From NCBI GenBank assembly GCA_027475525.1, contig JAMWFC010000028.1, forward strand, positions 608,831-672,830: DNA of 64,000 bases. Reading direction: 5' to 3'. The notes under the pieces were generated by a model that had not been told where the DNA came from, did no database searches, and saw only the letters and a list, made by a program, of their open reading frames with translations. Numbering within the stretch: the first letter of the stretch is position 1; the number at the start of each line of letters is the position of its first letter. Position numbers and translations under genes: made by a program. The DNA comes from Macrolepiota albuminosa (taxonomy: Eukaryota > Basidiomycota > Agaricomycetes > Agaricales > Agaricaceae). Shown piece by piece: positions 54,282 through 64,000 of this stretch.

Positions 54282-57200
54282 ACCATGCCACCACCTAAAC
54301 TGTCAACTCATGCTCAACAACTAGCCACTCTCGGCTTAGGCCATCACTTCTCAAGTCCTATCAAGCGTGGTAACAAAGCCAAGACAACAACTCTTGTGCA
54401 GCCATTGGGATGACATGAACAAATCCAACGACTCCAAGAAAAGCTGGATGCTCTGAGAAAGCAAATCCCGACTGAGCCTGCAACCAGCTTGACCACCGAA
54501 ATTGAGCTGGCAACTGAAATTGATTCAACTCCTGCAAATGAACCTGCTCTGCCATTTGAGGAGGCACCAGATGCCAATGATGCTCCTCAGGAGACTCCAC
54601 ATCCTCATTGCACAGTGCCTGATCAAACAGCAAAAAATCTGTATTCAGCTTGGTCCAATGATAGGACCCCATACAGGATCAGCGCATCAACGGCAGGCGA
54701 CGGCAACATGGCACGGGCTCGGGATACCTTAGCGCGCGCTAACTAACCAATTTTGGCAAGATTTGACGGCCACGCACGGCAAGAAGCAGATCCAATCAAT
54801 GATAGCGCCGACGGCAGCCAGAATGACAACTGACAGATGGCATCAGTCACTGACGACAGCGCTTAGGGAGAAGCCTGATGATCTATCAAAAACTGATGGA
54901 CAGCTTGGCGTTTGACCTTGGCGTCTGACACCGCTTAGCACCTCGATTTGGCGCCTAACGTTGCTTAGGTATTCTGACAGACAGAAGGGTGATGGATTGA
55001 TGATTTAGCACCGCGATCTGCCGCCTGGTGGCGCCAAGGGTCTTGAATGGACGGTAGGGATCTGAAACCGTTGAAGCTACCCCTATGAAATTTTCCAGTT
55101 TACTGCACTCTGGCGTCATTAGCCACTGGCGACGGCGAACTCATTGTAGTATAAAAGTACTTACCGACTTGTACAAACACATCGAACAATAGACCAGAGT
55201 TTACTACTCCCCTTTCCTCAGTCTCCCTTATGCTCAAGAGCTCATTTACGCTACGGTCGGCAACGTCAAACTCATCGGCAGTTGCAGACGTTTGCCAATA
55301 CTCGACAATACTCGCACCTTGCAACTATGGCAGGCATTATCGACGCTTAGACTTCGCTAAGCTTATCGTGCTCTTGCCGCTTACCTTTGCCGTGTTCGCT
55401 TACCGCTCTTTGCTAGGCGCTTTACCTTAGCGCTTTACACTTGCCGACCCCGTTACCGACTTTTTCCCCCTTTTCACAGGCGCGTTCTCTGGGACCTGCC
55501 TGGGACTCCCCAAATCATTTATAGCGCGCCCAACGCAAACTCTTGGTACGGTAACACTATTGCCACATTTGTTACTGACCAAACTTTGGGCGTCATCACC
55601 GATGCATTAACGTGACTTGTTGCTCCATATCTTGAGTACATTATAAGTTCAATGGGAACAGTGCCAGCTAGATGTCATGCTTTGAGCACGACGTGCAAAG
55701 ATGTGAAGAGTTGCGTAAAGAAGACCAGTCAGATACACTGTCTATTCCAAAGTTGTAAGTCATCCTTCAATCCATCTCTCGTTATTGTGACTAAAGAAAC
55801 TGTGATAATTAGACTTCAAAAAACTTACAGTAGAATGGTGTGCATGTGAAGATGTCCTTCAAGTCTTGGTTCACAATGGACTGTTCCCCACTGCCTCCTC
55901 ACAACCCAGGATAGCAATCCCTATCCCTCTTCTGGACTTTTACCGTGCTTTCTTTGAGAAGTCTTGTGATGTGGTCAATGCTATGGCCAGTGCCCTCAAT
56001 CTATTCTATATATGTTGGGGCTTTGTCATCTTGAACAAGCAGGTATGGGATAATTCATTACTCTCAGATCACACCTCATACCAATTATAACAGGGTTGGC
56101 CAGTCAAAGAGCCTTTTCACACAAGGCTAGGCTATGCTGCACAGTGGTACGATAACTCCAAATATGGTTGGAGAGGCACATAGATGGAGTATTACTAGAA
56201 GCTGATTTGTACATTTGTGATGCAAATGTCTTCTCTGCAGTGCCTACGACAGCTCAAAATGTCAGTGATGATCTTTTCTCACCTGGAACCTCCAGCCAAG
56301 CCCATGACCTCCATCCCCAACTACCGATCAATGCTTCTACATCAAAACAGATCCTTGTACCTGGAGAGTGTGCACGACTCCTCCAGCACAGGTGTCCTGC
56401 TTGTTTTGGAGGAAATCTTTTTGGTCAATCACTTGATGAAGAGTACATCTCCTCTAAACCTAGTCTCTTACCATGATTAATGCTTCTGTCCTGTAGGGAA
56501 GGAACATTCATGTGTGCATTGATGGCAATTTCAATCATCACCACCTTCAAGACTTGCCAAAGTTTTATGACCCTGTATATATTCTACCCAAGGAATACAT
56601 TGATAATGTGGGTGCCCGGATTGAGAGCCTTAGGACAATACGCAAGCCTCATCCTCGGAAACCTATTGTCCCTGATGAAGCTGTCAATGAGTGTGAATCA
56701 TCTCATATCGCTGGCAAGGGCTCCAACGTCAAAACCAATATGGAACGATACAATGACAGTGAACTGATGGCACTTGTCTGTCGTCATGACATCCCTGTTT
56801 TCTTAGCAAACATTGACACTCCTGGTGAACAGCAGAAATATGCTGTCGCCATGATTGAGTACCTCTTTGACCAACTCCCTCCCTGTGCAACCGTTGCCTT
56901 ACTCTATGATGTCGCATGTGTATTGGATTGCAGCTTACAAATGGTATGAGACCTATTGAAATGTCTATCACACTCTCACTGTATTTCAGTATGACTTTCT
57001 GTCAACTGGTGTAATCAAATGGATCTTGTTTGCGACCAGTGCAATGCATGCATATGGGCATCAGTGGGCCTGTCAGATTGCTTATAATCCTCGAATATGC
57101 ACTGGCCTGGGTTTAACTAATGGCAAAGGTGTTGAACGTCTCTGGTCCTGGATGTGCAAGCTTATAGCAGTGATGGGTTCATCAGGGGTATGTATGTCCC

Positions 57201-58340
57201 ATGTTTTTTTCTTTCAGATAACTGAACTCAAGCTTGGATTCAGAGGTCTCGGCGCATTTATATAATTGATCAACATGTAGCATCTATTGGTCTAGAACTA
57301 CAAGATGATCTTGGCTCCTGGATGCACTGCTGACTTTCTAAGAGTATCAATGTTCAGGAGCATAAAGCACATCAGCTGCTGATGAGTCATAGTATTGAGG
57401 AAGAGGTGTTACGCCATGAGTGGAAATTGCAGCAGGCTTCGGAGCTTTCAATTCAGGCATGTAAGTCTTCAAAGTCATTGCATCATCACTGTCATTGAAT
57501 GATGATCTGTAGAGGCTCCAATTCGGCTAAAAAAAAGAGCTCGATGCTGTTCTTACCCTTCAAAGTGACCTTGATGCATGTGAAAAATCACTTGAGAGTG
57601 CCCGCCTCACTCTGTCTAAGTCAACCTCAACCCCTCGTTCACTTCGTAGCCTGGCTAGTCTCCAGAATGATCAAGCGCAACTAAAACTTGATATTGAAGA
57701 TCTGTACACATCTCTTAGTGTCCAAGAATCATTTCCAGAACTCCATGGTGTCGATCTAGAGTTTGTTAGAATCCTTATAATTGCTTGTGACCTCAAAATC
57801 AATGTACGCAAATGAGCAGTTGGTAGCTTTTTTGAATGGGAGAGGCTTGATTGAGCTTTAGGTGGTCGCGATCAACCTCTTGGTGCATAATGAACATTTT
57901 GTCCATTGATCTATGTACTGACTCATTGCAATTGGTTTCAGGGACCAAACTCCATCAAGTTACTCATGCAGCTATTAAGAGATGTACACCGGCACTCATG
58001 GCTGGTCTTCAAAAGTACAACAACCTCTGTGCACGGCTCATATCATTATATAAGCCTGAGTGGACTATACCACTACCTGAACCTCTGCCAACTGAGCTCA
58101 GTATACTCCGGGATGCACCCAATCTACTAACTGATGTTTGGATCAGTCGCCCAGCTGATACAGTTCCCCGCTGGCTAGAGAATAAAAATGTATGAGATGG
58201 TATTTGAGCCATGTTGAAGATAGACCGCTGCAATGAAGAACAGCGGCACCTCTCCATAGAAGCAGATAATCTCTTACGATGGTTTTACCGTGAACTCTCT
58301 TCAATTGAGCTTACCCTTAGTGAGGCCCAGAGTACATAAA
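54282..58340 (+). pseudogene. KDZ transposase, interrupted
   Basis: After the N-terminal part and insertion it resumes at 55620: VAPYLEY, then LVHNGLFPTASSQPRIAIP and LLDFYRAFFEKSCDVVNAMA, an intron (56042-56091), GWPVKEPFHTRLGYAAQW, and RHIDGVLLEAD. The core follows: CPACFGGNLFG, CIDGNFNHHHL (first Asp), ECESSHIAGKGSNVKTNM, ALVCRHDIPVFLANIDTPGE, TSAMHAYGHQWACQIAYN and GVERLWSWM. The C-terminal part (SLRSLASLQNDQAQLKLDIE, FFEWERLD) carries TGA at 57331, 57813, 57852, 58193 and 58205. All lie where related proteins have Arg, except the first, which is uncertain. A frame slip lies near 56150. Several 50-60 bp introns are present. Not functional as read. Confidence 0.8.
54683..55613. mobile_element. 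Insertion in the KDZ N-terminal region, LTR-like, unclassified
   Basis: The KDZ protein reads to about LYSAWSN at 54660 and resumes at VAPYLEY near 55620. The intervening 0.93 kb is more GC-rich, rich in GGCGCC/TTAGCGC tracts, contains a TATAAAAG box (55150) followed by a TTTACTACTCCCC leader-like stretch, and has no frame. That is the make-up of a solo LTR. I could not define exact ends or a target duplication. Confidence 0.4.
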
Positions 58341-58799
58341 CTCCAAATTTCTCTTGAACTCATATAATTATATATATTATCAGATGCTCAGCTTCGTATA
58401 CCTCTTCTTCAGCGCTGCTCTCATATCCTTAATCTTTGTAATTGATGGTCAAGTCCACTTCTTCCTCAGAACCTCTTTAACGACCAAGCAAGAAGAGCTC
58501 AAAGTGTTGCCCAATCTCTGAAACGTCATCCTCATGTATTCATCCAACCCATACAGCCTCAACCCCAGATAATTGTTCAGGAATCAAATGAACTCCTTCA
58601 TAGCAAGGATATTGAACAGCTAGCTTACTCAGAGGATTATACTCATCAGACAACCGATGAACTTCTTATAGCAGATTATCTTGAGGCTAAGAATGAGACA
58701 GACATAGAAATCGTGGCTCCAGTAGTTAATGCCACTTTGGTATGGGAGCTTCCGGTAAGATGATGCTTTCTTCTTGATAACCGTCAGCTTATTCAAGCA

Positions 58800-59613
58800 G
58801 TTGCAGTTGAGCTTGCACCACTCACTGCTGCAAGAACTATCATTCCACACATTTGAAGAGTTTAAACCCCTCTCAGAATCACGTTCTTTCCCCCATCTCC
58901 ATGGGCACTTCGTATTCAGTTCACGGGAGCTCAACATGATGGCATCACCAACTGCTCGGCTCAATGACATCTGTATCAATGGAATAGCTGCCTTCCTGAT
59001 GCATGAATTTTCACAAACAACCCGTATCACATCTCAGCATAGCCAACAATGTGCGCTCTTCAGTACATTTGACTTAATGATGATGCATTACAATGCCAGT
59101 GATGATGAAATTTGGTGAAGGACAAAGTCTACAGAGTACTGGAATCAAAATGTTTGGATTTTGCCCATTCACCGGCCACAGAGTGAACACTGGGTCATGT
59201 GTACCATACTCCCTTCCAAAGGAGAAATCCAGCTTTTCGATAGCTTTGCTGCACAACTCCCATGGTCAGAAGAGATCCAGGTTAAGTTTATTTCTCCCTT
59301 ACTAGTTGCGACACTTGACTGATCATTGCCTCTATAGGTAATCATGTCATTTGTAGCTCGGCTTGCTATTTTAGCCAAGCAACATGGGCATCAGCTGCCT
59401 ATAATTACTTCTGGATGGATCGCTTGCCCCACTGCTACATGCCCACTTCAAACTAACAGCTTTGATTGTGGTGTCTGGGTGCTTGCAAATATTGCTGCAG
59501 TGCTTGCAGGCTATTGTGTTACAGGTATCCAGGAGCAAGAAATAGGTTTAGTTTGTTTATCTTTGTTAAAAAATCTTGCTGCCCTTCCTGTTCATATATC
59601 AATGTCTACGTAG
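58800..59613 (+). pseudogene. Ulp1-like (C48) cysteine protease of the KDZ element
   Basis: After SSRELNMMASPTARLNDICI come YWNQNVWILPIHRP and SEHWVMCTI (catalytic His), IQLFDSFAAQLPW (Asp), an intron (59281-59338) and TNSFDCGVWVLANIAAVLAG (Cys, with the surrounding pattern of SUMO/NEDD8-type proteases). It ends at TAG at 59611-59613. The catalytic triad appears complete. One TGA at 59116 (EIW, stop, RTKSTEYW) lies where Arg is likely. Such domains commonly accompany KDZ transposases; their role in transposition is not settled. It could be fused to the transposase or be a separate gene. Confidence 0.75.
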
Positions 59614-60404
59614 AATATTGATCATGCATGTTATTACTTGATAATAGATTATAACAAAATGTTCTTGTCTACAATGAGATTCAAGGCTCAAGGATGCTCA
59701 GATTCTCTGGTACAGCAAGTGTTTTGATTGTTTTGATTCAGGTTTCACATGCTCTAACGACATTTTGGAGATGCTCAAGGTTAGCTTTGCAACTGAGGCA
59801 GCTATAGTGTTCAATCCTCTGCAAAGAATCAAGGCACACCTCACAATCAGCTTGGATTCTTCCTTGTGCCATTCTGGCCTATTTGCAGTAATATCACCAC
59901 AAATATGCAAGTTATACAGACATCCATCCTGCTGAAGTACAACAGACTCTTTGCATTCTTACAATGGCAAGCACCTAATGTGCACATGAAATACAGAGGT
60001 CGTACGTTGGTGCAGCATGGGTATACTACAAGACTGGTTTTCGGAGGTACATTTGAAGTTTATTGTGGATCAAGGTACTTCATTGTTTATCCTTCTCTTT
60101 GAATGCTTATATACAGCTCTTCAGGCTTGTTTTATCAAGAAGCACGAGACCATCCATGGCCAGCAAACAAGAAAAAGATCTCCAAGTAGACCTCGAGCAC
60201 CTCTCATATGCAAAAATAGTAGGGCCTGGTGTCACATTGGCATACATGGCTGATGATAAATCTCATGTATGTTCCCTATTTCTAAGGACTGCCACTTGAC
60301 TGAACTCGGAAACAAGAAAGAACCCATTGAGGCACTACTTCGTTCTTTGCTACTTGTTTTCATGGATAACGCAACTGCCAAGTACACTTTTGTCAAGACA
60401 TTTC

Positions 60405-61029
60405 TCATTTGACATGACTGAAAGGGGAAAGGGAAAGAAGCATGGAGGGATGTCAAAAGAAGCATGAAATGCAGGGAAGAGCTAAAAGGGAAAAGAAGAA
60501 TCTATAAATGGGATCATACTAAATGGAGCTGAAGCACCGAGCCTTTGCCTATCAATTGCCTGTCTATTCTCTACTAAACTTGGGCTATTTATACTGTTTT
60601 TCTGGTGCACAGACCACTATCTACACCTGACTCTTTGTTGTAAACTCCTCAGCCTCCAGAACATATTTGATAGTCCAATTTCCATTTTGGGAGGCCTGTT
60701 TTGATGCCACCAGTTCCACCATTCCTCCAGATGTTTTTAATTGCCACTTCCCCATTTGGTTCCCAGGAAGTGAATCACTTAGGCTAGAGTTTATTGAACA
60801 CCTCTTATTGGAAGTCTATTGGTAGACAAAGGCTCGGTGGTTCCCAGGGAGTGAACTACTTAGGCTGGAGTTTATTGAGAACCTTTCTCTGCCCATCAGG
60901 ATATTTGATATTCTGTGAAGCACCCAATACATCAACCTTATTATCAAGCACCAGTGTGGATTAGAGGTCACTTTCTAAGACTTCAAGAAAGCCCCAGAAC
61001 TATCAGTAATACTTACACCAAGTACTACA
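60405..61029 (+). mobile_element. LTR 5 of family X, 5'-truncated, with an internal in-place inversion
   Basis: It aligns with LTR 4 from AAGGGGAAAG onward and ends AGTACTACA at 61029. The block of about 224 bp from 60535 to 60758 is reverse-complemented in place: CACCGAGCC comes first and CCATTTG last, where the siblings read CAAATGG first and CTCGGTG last. The outer parts are in normal orientation. The TATA box therefore points backwards (GGGCTATTTATA at about 60584). Confidence 0.85.
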
Positions 61030-61079
61030 CTGCCTCAGTCGTTTCTCAAGTCATCTCTCGACCCAGTACCTCCTGCCAT

Positions 61080-64000
61080 TCCTCTCCTCACAATGATTCA
61101 TCTAATGGAAGATGTTGTCGTCAAAGTGCAAAAGTGTGTTTGTCCTCCTGTAGAATCCTATGTTTTTGGCCTCATCCTATGTTTTTGGCCTCAGACTACA
61201 GATGTGGCCCATATTCCAAAAGGTGATGACAGAGAATGCAGACGCTCTGAAGAAGCTCATGGAGGGCAGCAGCTCAGGATATTTTAGCTGTGCTATTGCT
61301 ACAACTGATGCAAGCATGTTCAATGCAAGTCCTGTGACTCTTTCTTTGATTTTCAATTTTCACAAAACGATTACCAGATCTGTAAACGTTATACCACTAT
61401 GTTCAGCTCATTCATACAATTGACAGAGCAGGAGGAAGAGACCATGATTTTTGCAAAGTAGGCATTGGACATTTTTCAACTGTACAGAAATTAAAAAAGG
61501 GCTTGCACAGTCTCCTTCGTTTACAACAAGAACTGACAAAGCTAATTTTACTGTGCGAGATCAGGTTTCCATAACAACTCACTTTACGTAGATATTATAC
61601 ATGCATCAACCTAGTGCAGTCATACTATTGAGGTCTTGGTTTCTATATTCCATAACATTACCAGAGCTCCAGGCATGCAAGTGCAAGCACCAGACATGCT
61701 GTGTCTTGACAGATCCCAGGCATTAGAAGGCTTCCTGTGTGGTTGTCATTATACTTATTGTGCAGCAATATGGACAACTGTCACTATGATGCTTCTACTT
61801 GAAGACGTGTACACTTTAATTTATGAACTTGGCAACAGGAACTTTTCTTGTCAATAACAACACAGTTTTTTCTTCTCCACCTTTCAACCTTTTGCTCTGG
61901 TGCTCCAGTGACTGAAATTATTGAAACTGTAAGTTGTATTTCAGTTAAAAATCTTTGGTGCTTATAGCTCTCAAGATGCAACTCTCAAAAACTCCTGACT
62001 CCACACATGATAGAGGTGTTGAAGCCATTTCTGACTATACAATGGTTTTTGACAATGCTGAGCGTGGAGGTGGTGCTGGTGATATTGAAATGGATAATGG
62101 CCATTTACCATTTGCAGACTACCAAGGACCTTTCACTGCTTTACCTGGTCAGGATTCTACATTTGCAATGGCAAAGGAACAAATTGGAGGTGGTAGTAAA
62201 ATTGATGTACATCGATATTCCTTGTGCCGCACTATATCTTTGACGCCCAAAGGTCAAGACTGTTATGAATTGAATCATGCAGCACAGCATCACCAAAACA
62301 CTATACTGGCCTCTCCTACCCCTCAAAAAGCCATGATTGACAACTTGGAGGGTCTTCAGGATTTGAATCCTGATGTAATTCACCTGTCTCAGAAACTGCT
62401 GCAGCATCCGCTACTGTTGAGGAGGATATTCACCCTCAATCTCTTTACAAGGCTTTTTTGCAGGTTGGCGAGTTCCAAGAAATTGCCCTGCCACCCAAGC
62501 CTTCTGGACCTTGCCCTGCCGCACCAAGTACTCCACTTTCTAATGCTTTAGAGCTAGCACTGCATACTCTATCCTTGAATGAGGACAATTCAGAGCAATC
62601 CAATCTTTTGATGAAAACCATGATGCCAACTGGAACTGGAACCTCAACTGCAACCTCGATGCCAACTCACCAGGGCCGCCGTTCAATGTCCACCAATCAA
62701 AAAATTCTTACTTTTTTCTACAATATTGAAAAACTTTTTGCAGACGCTGCATTGGAGTTGGAACGACCTCCCGATGTACTCAAAAAAATCTGGAAATCAA
62801 ATGACAGAATTACCAGGCGTGAATCGTCTTCTTGGAACATGTATCAAGGTTATTTTAGTATCTACAGTGAGGACAAGCTTGATCGATGCAAGCTGAAGAT
62901 GGGTACTGGTATGTTATGTTACTCTTTCCCTTGTGCTTTGCTAATTCTAATCACATGTAGCTGCCGACTGCTTTCCAAGCTTTATGAAGGAGTATGGTGC
63001 TCATGCCAATATGATTATGCAAGCTGCTCTGCAACTCAAGCACATTTCTAAAGAAAAGGAGAACATGCAGCAGTGTGCATGATCATTTGAGAAACATTGT
63101 GAGAAGGTCAAAAAATTGGTGAGGTCAATTATTCTACATCAGTCTTTGATAGTAACTGTATTGGTATTAGAATCAAGATGGAGTTGCTCAGCGCTTTCAA
63201 ACTCTGTCAATCATTATTGGTGAGTGTGTAAATGAGGATGCAAGTCTTGCCATCATTACGACAACACCTGGACTGGAAAATGTATGTTCGTTGAACCCTT
63301 CTATGTGTACAAAGAACTTAGTCATTCACAAAGCTTTTGGAAACTCGCCTCAAGCTTGATAATAATTCACTTATTGCCTTAGCGAAGTGTGAAGCATAGT
63401 AAGTTATTTTTGCATCTCGTCAATCTGGACACTTATTAAAGTTCTTCAGTGACTATGTTGCCCAGCAGTTTACTGAAAGCTTCGATGCTGACAAGCTGAT
63501 AAAGGACATTGAGGATGCTCTCATGTCTTCAAAAGCTGCATTAGCCAGTAATCCGGACCTCAAGCTTAATGTCACAAAAGCCTCAGTGGATCCTAAGGTG
63601 GAAGAAGCAATGTCTTGTGTTGACGGCGACCCTATCGATGCTTGCAAAACCTTGCTTTTGACACAATTCAGTAAATCTCTTTATACATTATTTGCTCAAA
63701 CAGTATATCTCATTCATATCAAATAGAAAACGCAGGTGATGCAGCTGGTCATCCCTACAAAAATAAATATGTGCCTTGGACAACAATGTCCAAACAACTC
63801 CATAATATATCCCACATCATACAGGGATGGCCAGCAGCCTGTTCCTTCCCTGTTGAGACTACTAAAGGTGACAAGTCTGGAGATAGTAGCCAAGGAATCA
63901 AGGATTTTGGGCACAAAAACGGACAAATTCTTCTCATGGCACTGCAACAGGGACAGATCCAGTTCGAAAAGGTCTCTCAAAGTGTCATTACAAACAACAC
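61080..64000 (+). CDS. Multi-exon gene of unknown function, incomplete at the window edge
   Basis: Coding-like blocks on the plus strand are 61210-61330 (MTENADALKKLMEGSSSGYF), 61955-62460 (MQLSKTPDSTHDRGVEAISD; FADYQGPFTALPGQDSTF), 62460-62910 (ALELALHTLSLNEDNSEQSN; FFYNIEKLFADAALELERPP; SSWNMYQGYFS), 62960-63110 (FMKEYGAHANMIMQAALQ, then a TGA before SFEKHCEKVKK), 63190-63280 (RFQTLSIIIGECVNEDASLA), 63440-63680 (DYVAQQFTESFDADKLIKDI; EEAMSCVDGDP) and 63730-64000 (YVPWTTMSKQLHNISHIIQG). The gaps look like introns of 50-60 bp. Similar proteins occur in mushroom genomes near KDZ-type transposons, but I know no function. The TGA near 63080 and unclear first exon suggest decay. Confidence 0.55.

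Larger units (their letters stand above)
54222..60300 (+). mobile_element. KDZ (Kyakuja/Dileera/Zisupton) transposon, decayed
   Basis: The plus-strand order is an N-terminal exon (MPPPKLSTHAQQLATLG), a transposase with KDZ motifs, a coiled-coil/C-terminal region, and an Ulp1-like cysteine protease, the combination known for fungal KDZ elements. The N-terminal exon is separated from the rest by an insertion (about 54683-55613). I did not find terminal inverted repeats, so both boundaries are approximate. Remnants at 59700-60300 (YRGRTLVQHGYTTRLVFGG) may be its tail. Confidence 0.75.

Overview
The window looks like nuclear DNA of a filamentous basidiomycete, probably an Agaricomycete. The signs are short GT-AG introns of about 50 bp, KDZ-type transposons carrying an Ulp1-like protease, chromodomain Ty3/gypsy elements, a 3 kb TA-flanked DDE element of a kind common in mushroom-forming fungi, and serine/threonine-rich GPI-anchored secreted proteins. 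I cannot name the species. The window is mostly a pile of nested transposable elements. The only credible host genes lie in a gene island at about 45.6-50.9 kb.

Layout. 1-2.6 kb: unassigned DNA holding one member of a dispersed repeat whose inverted partner is at 26.9-27.7 kb. 2.6-23.2 kb: a decayed minus-strand Ty3/gypsy element (Element A) with a 5' LTR at 22060-23217. Two solo LTRs of its own family interrupt it, one inside the protease active-site codons and one inside RNase H. A complete 11.6 kb chromodomain Ty3/gypsy element (Element B, 10361-21966, 173-bp LTRs, target duplication GAACT) also interrupts it. Element B encodes a leader ORF, a gag-pol with chromodomain, and an unusual third ORF of about 980 residues. 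23.2-25.3 kb: remnant of a relative (Element C) that keeps the same third ORF, a polypurine tract and a 3' LTR. 25.3-45.6 kb: AT-rich graveyard with two LINEs, tRNA-like Pol III repeats, an unknown dispersed repeat, a Tc1/mariner element with 240-bp inverted repeats, and a PIF/Harbinger relic. 45.6-50.9 kb: two tandem paralogous five-exon genes for GPI-anchored cysteine-rich proteins and a DM9 (DUF3421) gene. 50.9-54.0 kb: a TA-flanked DDE transposon just downstream of the DM9 gene. 54.2-60.3 kb: a KDZ transposase and Ulp1-like protease. 60.4-61.0 kb: a truncated LTR with an internal inversion. 61-64 kb: a multi-exon gene of unknown function running off the edge.

Three patterns cross element boundaries. 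(1) In Element B all 16 premature in-frame stops I found are TGA, while the genuine terminators are TAA and TAG. Two integrase catalytic acids are also lost by CpG-to-CpA changes, which fits CpG deamination better than a recoded TGA. (2) Five perfect tandem duplications of exactly 77 bp occur in unrelated sequences, which looks like unmerged assembly overlaps rather than biology. (3) The third ORF of Elements B and C is a shared protein family I do not recognise.
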